From Gaiellasilicea sp963829845 (lineage in GTDB: Bacteria; Actinomycetota; Thermoleophilia; Gaiellales; Gaiellaceae): DNA of 64,000 nucleotides. Positions within the stretch are counted from its first letter, which is position 1. Every line of letters starts with the position of its first letter. The DNA is taken from NCBI GenBank assembly GCA_963829845.1, contig CAWHKD010000024.1, forward strand, positions 124,001 to 188,000, given 5' to 3'. Below, one piece after another: positions 48,587-57,329 of this stretch. Below the pieces are notes generated by a model that was not told the DNA's origin, did no database searches, and saw only the letters and a program-made list of their open reading frames with translations. Both the position numbers and the translations under genes were made by a program.

Positions 48587-48590
48587 CCGC

Positions 48591-49142
48591 TCAGCTCTCG
48601 CTCAGATACTTCGCCTTCAGCGCGGCGATGTCGGCCGGCTCGTAGAGCGGTCGGCGCGGATCGAGACCCACGATCTCGTCCCGCCGCGGCACACGTCCGA
48701 GCTCGCGTCCGAGCTTCTGGGCGCGGCGGTGGCAGCCGTCGCAAAGCGTGATCAGGTCGCGGAGGGGCTCCTCCTCACCGAGCGTCCCGTGCGTCAGGTG
48801 CTGCGCGCCGACACCGGACTCGCCGCCGCAGCGCTCGACCTCGCACGCAGGCGCGACCGCAAGCTGCGCCTTCGCCCGCCGCGCCCAGTGGCCCGTCGCC
48901 TCGTACGCCGCCGGGCTGAGCCGGAAGAGCACACGGTAGGCCTCGGGGGCGAGCTTGCCGCGCCCGTCCGGAGAGCGCCCGTCGCGCCAGCGCTCGAGCG
49001 CTGCCGCAGCCGCTGCCTCGAGCTCGTCTTGCCGCCGCGCCGCCTCACGCTTCGCCGCCTCGGCAGGGCTCAGCAGCAACGGAGCCTCCCGGCGCGCCCG
49101 CAGCACGTCCTGCAACGACTTCTTTCCATCTCCTCGCGCCAT
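48591..49142 (-). CDS. HNH nuclease-like zinc protein
   Basis: A 183-residue protein from ATG 49142 with a GGAG ribosome-binding site. The zinc/HNH core is near residues 100-140: CEVERCGG, QHLTHGTLGEEE, LITLCDGCHRRA. This is the HNH pattern of a Cys pair, a central His and a terminal C-x-x-C-H. The N-terminal 95 residues are helical. The substrate and biological role are unknown; the gene is divergent from the aldo/keto reductase. Confidence 0.65.
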   Translation of the reverse strand: MARGDGKKSLQDVLRARREAPLLLSPAEAAKREAARRQDELEAAAAAALERWRDGRSPDGRGKLAPEAYRVLFRLSPAAYEATGHWARRAKAQLAVAPACEVERCGGESGVGAQHLTHGTLGEEEPLRDLITLCDGCHRRAQKLGRELGRVPRRDEIVGLDPRRPLYEPADIAALKAKYLSES

Positions 49143-49162
49143 GCTCCGACTAGTGTGCCCGG

Positions 49163-50074
49163 ATGCGCACCCGCCGCCTGGGCAGCTCCGACCTCGTAGT
49201 GACCGTCGTCGGGCTCGGCTGCAACAACTTCGGCGGCCGGATCGACGAGATCGCGGCGCGCGGGGTGATCGACGCCGCGCTCGCGGCGGGCGTCACCTTC
49301 TTCGACACTGCCGACGTGTACGGCAACCGCGGTGGCAGCGAGGAGATCATCGGTCGCGCGCTCGCCGGCCGTCGCGACCAGGTCGTCCTGGCGACGAAGT
49401 TCGGACACGAGCTCGGCGACGGCGAGACGGCCCGCGGCGCGCGCCCGTACATCCGCAAGGCGATCGAGGCGTCGCTCCGCCGCCTACAGACGGACCGGAT
49501 CGACCTCTACCAGTACCACCGCCCCGACGGCGTCACGCCGCTCGAGGAGACGCTCGAGGCGCTGCACGAGCTCGTCCAGGAAGGGACCGTGCGCGCGATC
49601 GGCTCCTCGAACTTCACGCCGGCGATGGTCGAGGAAGCCGCCGCGATCGCCGCCGAGCGCGGTCTGACGCCGTTCGTCTCCGAGCAGAGCCAGTACTCGT
49701 GGCTCCGGCGCGGGGCTGAGAACGACCTGCTGCCCGCCTGCGAACGGGTCGGCGTCGGCTTCATCCCGTACTTCCCGCTCGCGAGCGGGCTGCTTACGGG
49801 CAAGTACGAGAAGGGCCGGCCGGCGCCCGAGGGCACTCGCCTGGCCGGGCGCGAGCTCGCGGACGACGATCTGGACGCGGTCGAGCGGTATCGGGAGTTC
49901 GCCGGGCGCCACGGCGCATCGCTGCTCGAGGTCGCGATCGGCGGGCTCGCGGCGGTCCCCGGCGTCGCCTCTGTGATCGCCGGCGCGACAAAGCCGGAGC
50001 AAGTGCGTGCGAACGCGGCGGCGGGCGCCTGGGAGCCGAGCGCCGAAGCACTCGCGGAGCTGCGCTCGCTCTAG
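49163..50074 (+). CDS. Aldo/keto reductase
   Basis: A 303-residue TIM-barrel oxidoreductase from ATG 49163. The catalytic tetrad is visible: Asp and Tyr in FFDTADVYG, Lys in VLATKFGH and His in DLYQYHRPD. NADPH-binding segments occur at PYFPLASGLLTGKY and SVIAGATKPEQVRANA. It reduces aldehydes or ketones in the cytoplasm; the substrate is unknown. The amidase gene starts two bases after its stop. Confidence 0.9.
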   Translation: MRTRRLGSSDLVVTVVGLGCNNFGGRIDEIAARGVIDAALAAGVTFFDTADVYGNRGGSEEIIGRALAGRRDQVVLATKFGHELGDGETARGARPYIRKAIEASLRRLQTDRIDLYQYHRPDGVTPLEETLEALHELVQEGTVRAIGSSNFTPAMVEEAAAIAAERGLTPFVSEQSQYSWLRRGAENDLLPACERVGVGFIPYFPLASGLLTGKYEKGRPAPEGTRLAGRELADDDLDAVERYREFAGRHGASLLEVAIGGLAAVPGVASVIAGATKPEQVRANAAAGAWEPSAEALAELRSL

Positions 50075-50076
50075 CC

Positions 50077-50715
50077 GTGCTCGCCGAGGTCGCCGTTGCT
50101 GCCGCGCTCGTGTGCCTCGATCCCGGCCACGGCACAGCTCCCGAGATCGGCCGTCAGGTGGAGCCGATCGGCCCAGGCTCGCCGCAGCTGAAGGTCAAGG
50201 ACCCGGGAGGGGCGGCCGGGGAGGCTCCGGTGGCGCTCGGAATCGCGCGCCGGACGCGAGCGCTCCTGCTGGCGCGCGGCTACCGGGTCGCGATGACCCG
50301 GACCGGCGCCGGCTATCGCGGCGGCAACCGCGAGCGGGCGCGCTACTGCAACGCACGCGGCGCCGCGCTGATGATTCGGATCCATGCCGACGGCTCGAGC
50401 GACCCGGCCGTGCACGGGATCTCGACGCTCGTGCCGGCACGACGCCGGAACTGGACGAGCGACATCTACGGCGCCAGCGGACGCGCAGGCCGACTGCTCC
50501 AGCGGGAGCTGGTGGCGGCAACCGGCGCACGCGACCTCGGCGTCGTCGAGCGGGCCGACCTGACCGGCTTCAACTGGGCCGACGTGCCCGTCGTCCTCGT
50601 CGAGACGGGGTTCATGTCCAACCTGCGCGAGGCCGGGCTCCTTCGCCGCGCGGATTATCAGCAGAAAGTGGCACGCGCGCTCGCCTCGGGCGCTCACCGC
50701 TTCCTGAGCCGGTAG
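50077..50715 (+). CDS. N-acetylmuramoyl-L-alanine amidase (Amidase_3)
   Basis: A 212-residue protein from GTG 50077 with a short hydrophobic N-terminus (LAEVAVAAALV). The zinc motifs are CLDPGHG, RIHADGS and the catalytic Glu in VVLVETGFMSN. It cleaves the amide between muramic acid and the stem peptide in the cell wall. It lacks separate wall-binding domains. Its end overlaps the convergent dehydrogenase gene. Confidence 0.9.
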   Translation: MLAEVAVAAALVCLDPGHGTAPEIGRQVEPIGPGSPQLKVKDPGGAAGEAPVALGIARRTRALLLARGYRVAMTRTGAGYRGGNRERARYCNARGAALMIRIHADGSSDPAVHGISTLVPARRRNWTSDIYGASGRAGRLLQRELVAATGARDLGVVERADLTGFNWADVPVVLVETGFMSNLREAGLLRRADYQQKVARALASGAHRFLSR

Positions 50716-51703
50716 ACGACGCCGCGGCTCCAGTCACCGGCGAGCAGCCCGCCGGATTGTGGCTCGACGGCGAGCCCGAGTGGGTGCACGAAGCCGTCGA
50801 CGAGGGTCGAGGAGCGCCCCGTCTGCACGTTCACCTGCACGAGCTTGCGGCCCCAACGCTCGCTCACGTACTGGCCCCACTCTGCGACGATCAGCGTTCC
50901 CGCCCAGGTCGCGAGCGTGTTCGCCGACGAATGCGGCTCGAGGTAGGCGACCGGCGCTGTGACGCCGCGGCAGGAGCCCTGCAGGCGCCGCAGCCGCCAG
51001 CTCGCCCAGCAGCGGGGCCAGCCGTAGTCGGCCCCCTGCCGGATCCGGACGATCGTCTCGGCGGGCTCGTCGTCCCCGAGATCGTCGCGGGCGTTGTCCG
51101 AGGCGTAGAGGGTCGCACCGACGAAGACGAGCCCGAACGGATTGCGCAGGCCGCGGGCGACGATCCGCACGTCCCCGCCGTCCTGGCGAAAGGAGAGGAT
51201 CGCGCCGCTGCGGTCGTCCTTCTCCCGGCAGACGTCGCACGTCGAGCCACTGCCGAGATAGAGCCGGCCGTCGGGGCCGAGTGCGATCGTGTCCTGCTGG
51301 TGCCGGTCGAACGGAAGCCGCCTCACGATCTTCCGGCGTGACACGACCTGGCGGCCGCGCACGTCGAGCCTGCTCACGTATCCCTGCGCGGAGACGAACA
51401 GTGTCGAGCCGACCCAGGCGAGGCCGAGCGGCGTCTTGAAACCACGGGCGAGCACACGCGGCTTCGACGAACCGCGGCCGACCACCACCACCTCACCTGT
51501 CTCCTGGGTCGCGTACAGCAGCCCGTCCGGGCCGAATGCGAGCGCGGTCGGCCGCTTCAGGCCGGTCGCATACAGCTCCCCGGCAAGGCCGCAGCAGAGC
51601 TTCAGCGCCGGGGCCGGCCGCAGCGCACGCGCGTCCGGCACCGCAGACGTGCCACGCACGGCGACGAGCGCGGCCGCAACAACCGCGGCCGCGACAAGCT
51701 CAC
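50694..51703 (-). CDS. Secreted PQQ-type glucose/sorbosone dehydrogenase-like beta-propeller
   Basis: About 335 residues. Propeller blades occur at LKRPTALAFGPDGLLYATQETGEV, DTIALGPDGRLYLGSGS and FGLVFVGATLYASDNARDD, ending G-G-L-L-A-G-D-W-S-R-G. A hydrophobic N-terminal segment (AAAVVAAALVAV) suggests export. The GTG at 51701-51703 overlaps the upstream stop (GTGA), but a one-base loss near 51690 seems to separate it from the signal peptide. By family it oxidises sugars with PQQ. Confidence 0.75.
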
Positions 51704-52398
51704 GCCTCCCAGGGATCGGCGGCTCCGGCCTCGGCCGGCTGCTTCCGGCGGCGCAGGCCGCGGCGACGCTTCGGAGGCGGGGCGGGGTCGTTCGTCTCCT
51801 CCGTCCCCTCGCCGGCCGGATCGGCGGGAAGCTTCGTGACAATCGTCTTCGACTCCGGGTCGGGGCCGGACTCGACGACCGTCGCCTGGACGATCGGCAC
51901 GTCCCATGGGCCGGTCGTGTCGGCGGCGTCGGGTGCGAGCGGGGGCGCGATCTCGTCGAGATGCCAGCGCGCGCGCTTGGTGGCGGCGGCCCACTCCGAG
52001 AGGACGACGAGCGTCCAGGCGGCGACCATCACGACCACGATCCACTCGGTGGAGAGGTCGGCGAGGCCGGCGAAGAGCGCGACCAGGAGCAGGAACGCGC
52101 CCTCGAGCGCGAGCCGCGGCACGGTGAAGCCGCGCGTCAACGGCGCCGGCACGTCGGCGACCCAGTCGGGCGACGGGTTGGTGACGGGCGACAGCGGCCA
52201 ATGCTCGTCAGCGAGGCGCGTGGGTGCAGCGGCCGCCCGCTCAGCCCTCAGCGACCGAAGCTCGGCGCGCAGCTCGCCCGCAACGGCCTCCAGCTCCCGG
52301 ACGCGTTCGGCGAACGCGCTGAACGCCTCCTCGACCCGGGCCGGGTCGTACCCGTCGCCCGCACGCGACAGATCCTCCGTCCGGGGAAGCTTGCTCAT
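51700..52398 (-). CDS. Hypothetical membrane protein with a coiled-coil N-terminus
   Basis: A 232-residue protein from ATG 52398 (MSKLPRTEDLSRAG). A coiled-coil (about 25-60) is followed by two hydrophobic segments (LALEGAFLLLVALFAGLADL, WIVVVMVAAWTLVVLSEW) and a basic, proline-rich tail (PPPKRRRGLRRRK). No family recognised. Its stop is coupled to the next gene. Confidence 0.6.
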   Translation of the reverse strand: MSKLPRTEDLSRAGDGYDPARVEEAFSAFAERVRELEAVAGELRAELRSLRAERAAAAPTRLADEHWPLSPVTNPSPDWVADVPAPLTRGFTVPRLALEGAFLLLVALFAGLADLSTEWIVVVMVAAWTLVVLSEWAAATKRARWHLDEIAPPLAPDAADTTGPWDVPIVQATVVESGPDPESKTIVTKLPADPAGEGTEETNDPAPPPKRRRGLRRRKQPAEAGAADPWEA

Positions 52399-52458
52399 CT
52401 CTCTGAAGTATGCCGCCGGAGCGGAGAAGCCTGCTCAGGCGAGATTCCCGCCAGCCGG

Positions 52459-52806
52459 CTAGTCGTCGTCGGCCGGAGTGCCCATCTCGCCGAGCGCCTG
52501 CTGGGCTTTCTCGTGGATCGCGCGGCGGCGCTCGTCGAGCGAGACCGGCACCCCCTGCCCCTCCTCGGCCTCCGCCTGCGACTCGGCCGCGACGGGCGGA
52601 CGCCCGACCTCGTCGACCGGCTGGCCTTCGGCAGCGTCGAACTCGTCTCGGTCGTCGGCTGCGTCGCGTGCCTGCGCGAGCTTCGCCCGCAGCTCCTCGG
52701 CCGGGTCGTGCACGGGCGCCTGCGGCGTCGCTTGCTCCCGGTGCAGGCGCCGCCAGAGCCAGGCCAGCCCGAGGGCGCCGGCGAGCCCAGTGAGGAGCCG
52801 TCCCAT
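52459..52806 (-). CDS. Hypothetical protein
   Basis: A 115-residue protein from ATG 52806 with one N-terminal membrane-like segment (LLTGLAGALGLAWLWRRL) and an acidic, low-complexity C-terminal region (EELRAKLAQARDAADDRDEF). Divergent from rpsF. No function can be assigned. Confidence 0.5.
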   Translation of the reverse strand: MGRLLTGLAGALGLAWLWRRLHREQATPQAPVHDPAEELRAKLAQARDAADDRDEFDAAEGQPVDEVGRPPVAAESQAEAEEGQGVPVSLDERRRAIHEKAQQALGEMGTPADDD

Positions 52807-52926
52807 GCCTCCGATGCTACTCTGTCAGCCGCTTCCTGCCTCGTCTTCGCGTGCGCCGTTCCCGCTCACGCTTGCCGGCGAGGCCGCCTAAGACCAAGGG
52901 AAGCCCGACGGAAGGAGATCGGGAAC

Positions 52927-53298
52927 GTGATCGACTACGAGATTCTGCTCATGCTGGACCCCGACCTGCCCGAGGAGCGGCAGGAGGGGATCGTCAAGCG
53001 CACACGCGACCTCGTCGAGAAGGGCGGGGGGACGTGGGACGGCCAGGACGCCTGGGGCCGCCGCAAGCTCGCCTACGAGATCGACAAGAAGGGCGACGGC
53101 GTCTACCACCTGCTCTCGTTCAGCGCCGACGGCGACACGCTCGACGAGATCGCGCGCGTGCTCAAGATCGACGACGACGTGATGCGGCACCTGGCCACCC
53201 GTCGCTACAAGCCTGGTTCGACCCAGCCAGTAGCGGTGGGCGGCCCTGCACGCGAGGATGTTGCCGACCCGATCGACAGCTCGCTGGAGGAGGAGTAA
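52927..53298 (+). CDS. rpsF: 30S ribosomal protein S6
   Basis: A 123-residue protein from GTG 52927 (IDYEILLMLDPDLPEERQ), preceded by AAGGAGAT. Motifs G-Q-D-A-W-G-R-R-K-L-A-Y-E-I and D-D-D-V-M-R-H-L-A-T-R-R are those of S6. A short acidic tail extends it. It binds S18 and 16S rRNA. It starts the rpsF-ssb-rpsR-rplI operon, the stop overlapping the ssb start. Confidence 0.95.
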   Translation: MIDYEILLMLDPDLPEERQEGIVKRTRDLVEKGGGTWDGQDAWGRRKLAYEIDKKGDGVYHLLSFSADGDTLDEIARVLKIDDDVMRHLATRRYKPGSTQPVAVGGPAREDVADPIDSSLEEE

Positions 53299-53738
53299 TG
53301 CCCGCGAACATCAATAGCGTCGTCCTCGTCGGCAACCTGACGCGCGACCCGGAGCTGCGCCATACCCCGTCCGGGATGGCCGTCTGCTCGCTCCGGCTGG
53401 CCGTCAACTCGCGCCGCAAGGACGAGTCCGGCAACTGGACCGACAAGCCGAACTACTTCGACATCACCGTCTGGGGCGCCCAGGGCGAGAACTGCGCGCA
53501 GTACCTCGCCAAGGGCCGGCCGGTGGGCGTCCAGGGCCGCCTCGAGTGGCGGGAATGGGACGCTCAGGACGGGACGAAGCGGCAGGCCGTCGAGGTCGTC
53601 GCCGACAACGTCCAGTTCCTCGGCAGCCGCGACGGCGGCGGCGAGGGTGGCGGCCAGCAGTTCGTGCCCCAGGGCGCGGCGCAGAGCTCGGCCGCCGACT
53701 TCCCCGCGGCCGCGGCCGACGACGACATTCCGTTCTAG
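53298..53738 (+). CDS. ssb: Single-stranded DNA-binding protein
   Basis: A 146-residue SSB. The OB-fold runs from INSVVLVGNLTRDPELRHTP to about residue 105 (FDITVWGAQGENCAQYL, GRLEWREWDAQDGTKRQ), and the acidic tip DDDIPF ends the protein, the docking site for repair proteins. The ATG overlaps the rpsF stop (TAATG). It binds single-stranded DNA in replication and repair. Confidence 0.95.
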   Translation: MPANINSVVLVGNLTRDPELRHTPSGMAVCSLRLAVNSRRKDESGNWTDKPNYFDITVWGAQGENCAQYLAKGRPVGVQGRLEWREWDAQDGTKRQAVEVVADNVQFLGSRDGGGEGGGQQFVPQGAAQSSAADFPAAAADDDIPF

Positions 53739-53752
53739 GAGAAGAGAGACCG

Positions 53753-54019
53753 ATGGCACAGCCGAAAACGCAGCAGACGCGCAAGCGTCCCGGCTCCTCG
53801 CTCGCCCCCGGGCGGCGCAAGAGCTGCCTCTTCTGCAAGGACAAGGTGGAAGAGGTCGACTACAAGAACCTGAACCAGCTCCGGCGCTACATCTCGGAGA
53901 AGGGAAAGATCCGCAACCGCCGCATCACCGGCGCCTGCCGGCGCCACCAGCGGCAGGTCGCGGTCGCCGTCAAGCGGGCGCGCGAGATGGCGCTCCTGCC
54001 CTACGTGGAGCCGCGCTGA
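53753..54019 (+). CDS. rpsR: 30S ribosomal protein S18
   Basis: An 88-residue S18 (KSCLFCKDKVEEVDYKNL, LRRYISEKGKIRNRRITGAC). The Cys pair CLFC with the later C-R-R-H suggests a zinc-binding form. It is 14 bases after ssb, and its stop overlaps the rplI start (TGATG). It assembles with S6 on the platform of the small subunit. Confidence 0.95.
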   Translation: MAQPKTQQTRKRPGSSLAPGRRKSCLFCKDKVEEVDYKNLNQLRRYISEKGKIRNRRITGACRRHQRQVAVAVKRAREMALLPYVEPR

Positions 54020-54699
54020 TGGAGGTCATCCTGCTCAGCGACGTCGACAAGGTGGGGCTGCGCGGCGAGGTCGTCAACGTCGCCCGCGGCTACGCGCGGA
54101 ACTTCCTGCTCCCGCGCAAGCTGGCCGAGCCGGCCACCGCAGGCCGCGTGGCGGAGCTGAAGCGGCTCGACGAGCAGCGCGCCCGCCACGAGGCTCGCTC
54201 GGTCGAGCAGGCGAACGAGATCGCCGACGTGCTCCGGAAGACGGTGCTCAGCTTCGACGTCAAGTCGGGGCCGACCGGCGCCCTCTTCGGCTCGGTGACG
54301 ACGACCGACATCGCCGACGAGCTCTGGCGCACGCGCAAGATCCGCGTCGACCGGAAGAAAATCGAGACCGACTCGATCCGTCGGATCGGCCGCTACGCGA
54401 TCCCGATCCAGATCTTCGAGGACGTCACCGTCGACGTGAAGACGCTGGTCGTCCCCGAGGGCGGCGAGCTGCCGCCCGAGGACGAGCTGGCAGCGATGGA
54501 GGCGGCCGAGGCCGAGGCCGAGGCAGCCAAGGAGGCCGAGGCCGAGGCGCACCGGGCAGAGGCCGAGGAGATGCTCGAGGCCGAGCTCGCCGCCGAAGAG
54601 GAGCCCGCCGCGGCGACCGACGCCGAGGAGCCGGCCGCAGAGGCAGTGCCCGCCGCCGACGCGGAGGCCGAGCCGGCCGAAGAAGCCGAGCCGCAGTAG
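54019..54699 (+). CDS. rplI: 50S ribosomal protein L9 with long acidic tail
   Basis: A 226-residue L9. Residues 1-148 are normal L9 (MEVILLSDVDKVGLRGEVV, GYARNFLLPRKLA, GKLFGSVT-like GALFGSVTTTDIA, RRIGRYAIPIQIF). The last about 75 residues are Ala/Glu-rich (repeated A-E-A-E and P-A-A motifs) and absent from most L9 proteins of about 150 residues. The tail is disordered by composition. It ends the rpsF operon. Confidence 0.95.
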   Translation: MEVILLSDVDKVGLRGEVVNVARGYARNFLLPRKLAEPATAGRVAELKRLDEQRARHEARSVEQANEIADVLRKTVLSFDVKSGPTGALFGSVTTTDIADELWRTRKIRVDRKKIETDSIRRIGRYAIPIQIFEDVTVDVKTLVVPEGGELPPEDELAAMEAAEAEAEAAKEAEAEAHRAEAEEMLEAELAAEEEPAAATDAEEPAAEAVPAADAEAEPAEEAEPQ

Positions 54700-54709
54700 C
54701 GCCGCTCCA

Positions 54710-54741
54710 CAGAGCGCTCCACACCCCTGTGGAGCGCTCTG
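54710..54741. terminator. Terminator-like hairpin after rplI
   Basis: A perfect 14-bp inverted repeat (CAGAGCGCTCCACA and its complement) with loop CCCC. No clear T-run follows. Gene-free DNA from 54742 to 54928 precedes dnaB and shows no other motif. Confidence 0.6.
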
Positions 54742-54928
54742 CGAACTTCCCGCTCTAAGCGGCCACGGCTGTTGTGGACAGTGGTCAGAAGCGGCTCGCA
54801 ATTCCAGTGGAAAACCGCACGAACACAGGTTCTCTTCTCCCTGCAGATCAGGGACTTCCGCTTCCCACAGCCGCCTGTGGATCCCCAGCTGTTGAGGCCG
54901 TCCGCCGCTGACGCTCTAATGGTGCTCC

Positions 54929-56287
54929 ATGGCTCAGGTCGCCCCCATTCCCCCGCCGGGAATCCAGTCTCTCCACGTTCCCTCGCACGACCTGGATGCC
55001 GAGATGTCGGTGCTCAGCGCCATGCTGCTCGCCTCCACCGCGATCGCGGCGGTGAGCGAGCACCTGAAGGCGTCCGACTTCTACCGGCGCACGCACGGCG
55101 TCATCTTCGACGTCGCCCGCGGCCTCTTCGAGCGCGGCGAGCCGGTCGACGCGATCACCGTCACCGCGAAGCTGGAGGAGGAGGGCCAGCTCGAGCTCGT
55201 CGGCGGGCGCGGCAAGATCCACGAGATCGCCGCCTGGGCGTCGGCGGCAGGGAACGCGGCCCACTACGCGCTGATCGTCCGCGATCACTCCCTGATCCGC
55301 CGGCTCTCCGACGCCGGGCGCGAGATCACGAGGCTCGCGATCGACCGCGGCGACGAGACGAACCACCTGATCTCGAAGGCCGAGCAGGTTCTCTTCGAGG
55401 TCAGCCAGGCGGGCAGCCCGGGCGAGCTGCGCTCGCTCAAGGAGGCGCTCGTCGAGACGTTCGAGCGGGTCAGCCACCTGTACGAGCAGGGCGCATCCGT
55501 GACGGGCGTCTCGAGCGGCTTCTCCGAGCTGGACGCGGTCACGGCCGGCTTCCAGCCCGGCAACTTGATCATCCTCGCCGCCCGCCCCTCGATGGGGAAG
55601 AGCGCGCTCGGGATCAGCATCGCCGCCAACGTCGTCCGCACGGGCACGCCGTGCGCGTTCTTCACGCTCGAGATGTCGAAGCAGGAGGTGACGCAGCGCC
55701 TGATCTGCCTCGAGGGGAAGATCGACTCCCACAAGATCCGCACGGGGAAGCTGGCCGAGGAGGACTGGTCGCGGCTCTCGAAGGCGTGCGCCGCGCTCGA
55801 GCAGGTACCGCTCTTCCTCGACGACACGCCCGGCCTCACCCTCTTCGAGCTGCGCTCCCGCGCCCAGACGCTGAAGCGGCGCCAGCCGGACCTCGGCATG
55901 ATCGTCGTCGACTACCTGCAGCTGATGGCGATGGGCGGCAACGTCGAGAGCCGGTTGCAGGAGGTCTCCTCGCTCTCGCGCGGTCTCAAGGCGCTCGCCA
56001 AGGACCTGGACGTACCGATCATCGCGCTCTCGCAGCTCTCCCGCGCCGTCGAGCAGCGCACCGACAAGCGCCCGGTGCTGTCCGACCTACGGGAGAGCGG
56101 CAGCATCGAGCAGGACGCCGACCTCGTCATGTTCATCTATCGCGACGAGTACTACAACGGCGAGGAGTCGGAGCAGCAGGGGCTCGCCGAGGTACACGTC
56201 GCCAAGCACCGCAACGGGCCGACCGAGACGATCAAGCTCAACTTCGTCAAGCGCTACGCGAAGTTCTCCGACCACCGCGCCGCGTGA
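54929..56287 (+). CDS. dnaB: Replicative DNA helicase DnaB
   Basis: A 452-residue helicase. The N-terminal collar domain (DAEMSVLSAMLLASTAIAAV) is followed by a RecA-type motor: Walker A RPSMGKSAL, H1a-like T-L-E-M-S-K-Q-E, Walker B MIVVDYLQLM, and the arginine-finger region FVKRYAKF. It unwinds DNA at the replication fork as a hexamer. No intein is present. Its stop overlaps the loader gene start by 4 bases. Confidence 0.95.
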   Translation: MAQVAPIPPPGIQSLHVPSHDLDAEMSVLSAMLLASTAIAAVSEHLKASDFYRRTHGVIFDVARGLFERGEPVDAITVTAKLEEEGQLELVGGRGKIHEIAAWASAAGNAAHYALIVRDHSLIRRLSDAGREITRLAIDRGDETNHLISKAEQVLFEVSQAGSPGELRSLKEALVETFERVSHLYEQGASVTGVSSGFSELDAVTAGFQPGNLIILAARPSMGKSALGISIAANVVRTGTPCAFFTLEMSKQEVTQRLICLEGKIDSHKIRTGKLAEEDWSRLSKACAALEQVPLFLDDTPGLTLFELRSRAQTLKRRQPDLGMIVVDYLQLMAMGGNVESRLQEVSSLSRGLKALAKDLDVPIIALSQLSRAVEQRTDKRPVLSDLRESGSIEQDADLVMFIYRDEYYNGEESEQQGLAEVHVAKHRNGPTETIKLNFVKRYAKFSDHRAA

Positions 56288-57000
56288 AAGCGAACTGTCT
56301 CAAGTGCGGCTGCGCCTTCGAGACGATCGAGGTGAAGGTGCTGCACTTCACGTTCCCGGGCAGCCGCTACTGCGAGGTCTGCCGCCAGGCCGAGGAGGTC
56401 GAGCAGGCCGAGAGCCAGGCCGCGGCCAGGTTCGTCCGCACCGGCGTGCCGCTCGCCTACCGCGACTGCTCGTTCGCGACCTTCCAACGCGTCCCGGGTA
56501 CCGGCGATGCGCTGACGCAGGCGATGAACCTCTCGAAGGAAGTGCGGCAGGGACGGCGGCCGAGCCGCGGCCTGCTACTCCACGGCCCGCCGGGCGCCGG
56601 CAAGACCCATCTGGCTATCGCGATCCTGCGCGAGGCCGCGTACATGCAGGAGTCGGCGAGCCTCTTCATCAACGTGCCGACGTGGCTGCAGCGCCTGCGC
56701 GACCTGCGCAGCCAGCAGCTCGACGGCGAGGAGATCCACTGGAGCTTCCCACGCGGCTTCAAGATCGTGGTGCTCGACGACCTCGGCAACGAGAAACCGG
56801 ACGACTGGTCGCGCGGGCGCCTCTACAGCCTCGTCAACGAGCGCGAGTCGTCCCGCTCGCTGACCATCGTGACGACGAATCTGACCCTCGGCGAACTCGA
56901 CGACCGCGTTGGCAAGCCGATCGCGAGCCGCCTCCGCCGGCTGTGTCAGGAGGTGAGGCTGACTCCAACCAACGACTACCGGGCGCTTGGCGCCGCCTGA
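56284..57000 (+). CDS. DnaC/DnaI-like helicase loader with N-terminal zinc finger
   Basis: A 238-residue AAA+ protein from GTG 56284. The N-terminus has CLKCGC and CEVC (residues about 4-38), a likely zinc finger. The motor has Walker A HGPPGAGKTHLAI, Walker B IVVLDDLGNEKPDDW and sensor I in LTIVTTNLTLGEL. The arrangement resembles DnaI of Firmicutes. It directly follows dnaB with a 4-base overlap, so it probably loads DnaB onto DNA. Confidence 0.8.
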   Translation: MKANCLKCGCAFETIEVKVLHFTFPGSRYCEVCRQAEEVEQAESQAAARFVRTGVPLAYRDCSFATFQRVPGTGDALTQAMNLSKEVRQGRRPSRGLLLHGPPGAGKTHLAIAILREAAYMQESASLFINVPTWLQRLRDLRSQQLDGEEIHWSFPRGFKIVVLDDLGNEKPDDWSRGRLYSLVNERESSRSLTIVTTNLTLGELDDRVGKPIASRLRRLCQEVRLTPTNDYRALGAA

Positions 57001-57024
57001 GACACCGCGTGGAAAGGAGCAGGC

Positions 57025-57234
57025 ATGATCGATCAGAAGGTCTGGCTGGCAGCGCGGGCGACGTCGTACACAGTCGTCTGCGAGGAGTGCGCCGCTGAGC
57101 ACGGGTATCTCGGCGCGCGCGTGGAGGGTCGGCTCGAGCTCGAGCGCGAGCACACCGCGACCTGCTGCACACGCGGCCATCCGATCAGCGTCGTCCGTGC
57201 GCACGACCAGCCCGTCGGCGTCCGCTTCCACTGA
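57025..57234 (+). CDS. Small Cys-rich protein
   Basis: A 69-residue protein with CEEC and CC-x3-H (residues about 19-22 and 47-52), probably binding zinc. It sits 24 bases after the loader gene, AAGGAG lying before its ATG, and may be part of the dnaB transcript. No family is recognised. Confidence 0.6.
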   Translation: MIDQKVWLAARATSYTVVCEECAAEHGYLGARVEGRLELEREHTATCCTRGHPISVVRAHDQPVGVRFH

Positions 57235-57329
57235 GGAGGGTTTGCACCGGGCGGCCTTGAGCCGCCGACCCGCTGCTCGCCCGTCGACGAAGGAGTTCCG
57301 CGAGGCCGTGCTTCGGGCATGATCGCGGG

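Noticed and set aside
51289..53298. A 669-codon plus-strand frame ending with rpsF
   Set aside because: Only the last 123 codons are S6; the rest is antisense to the dehydrogenase and the two hypothetical genes. GTG 52927 with its ribosome-binding site is the true start.
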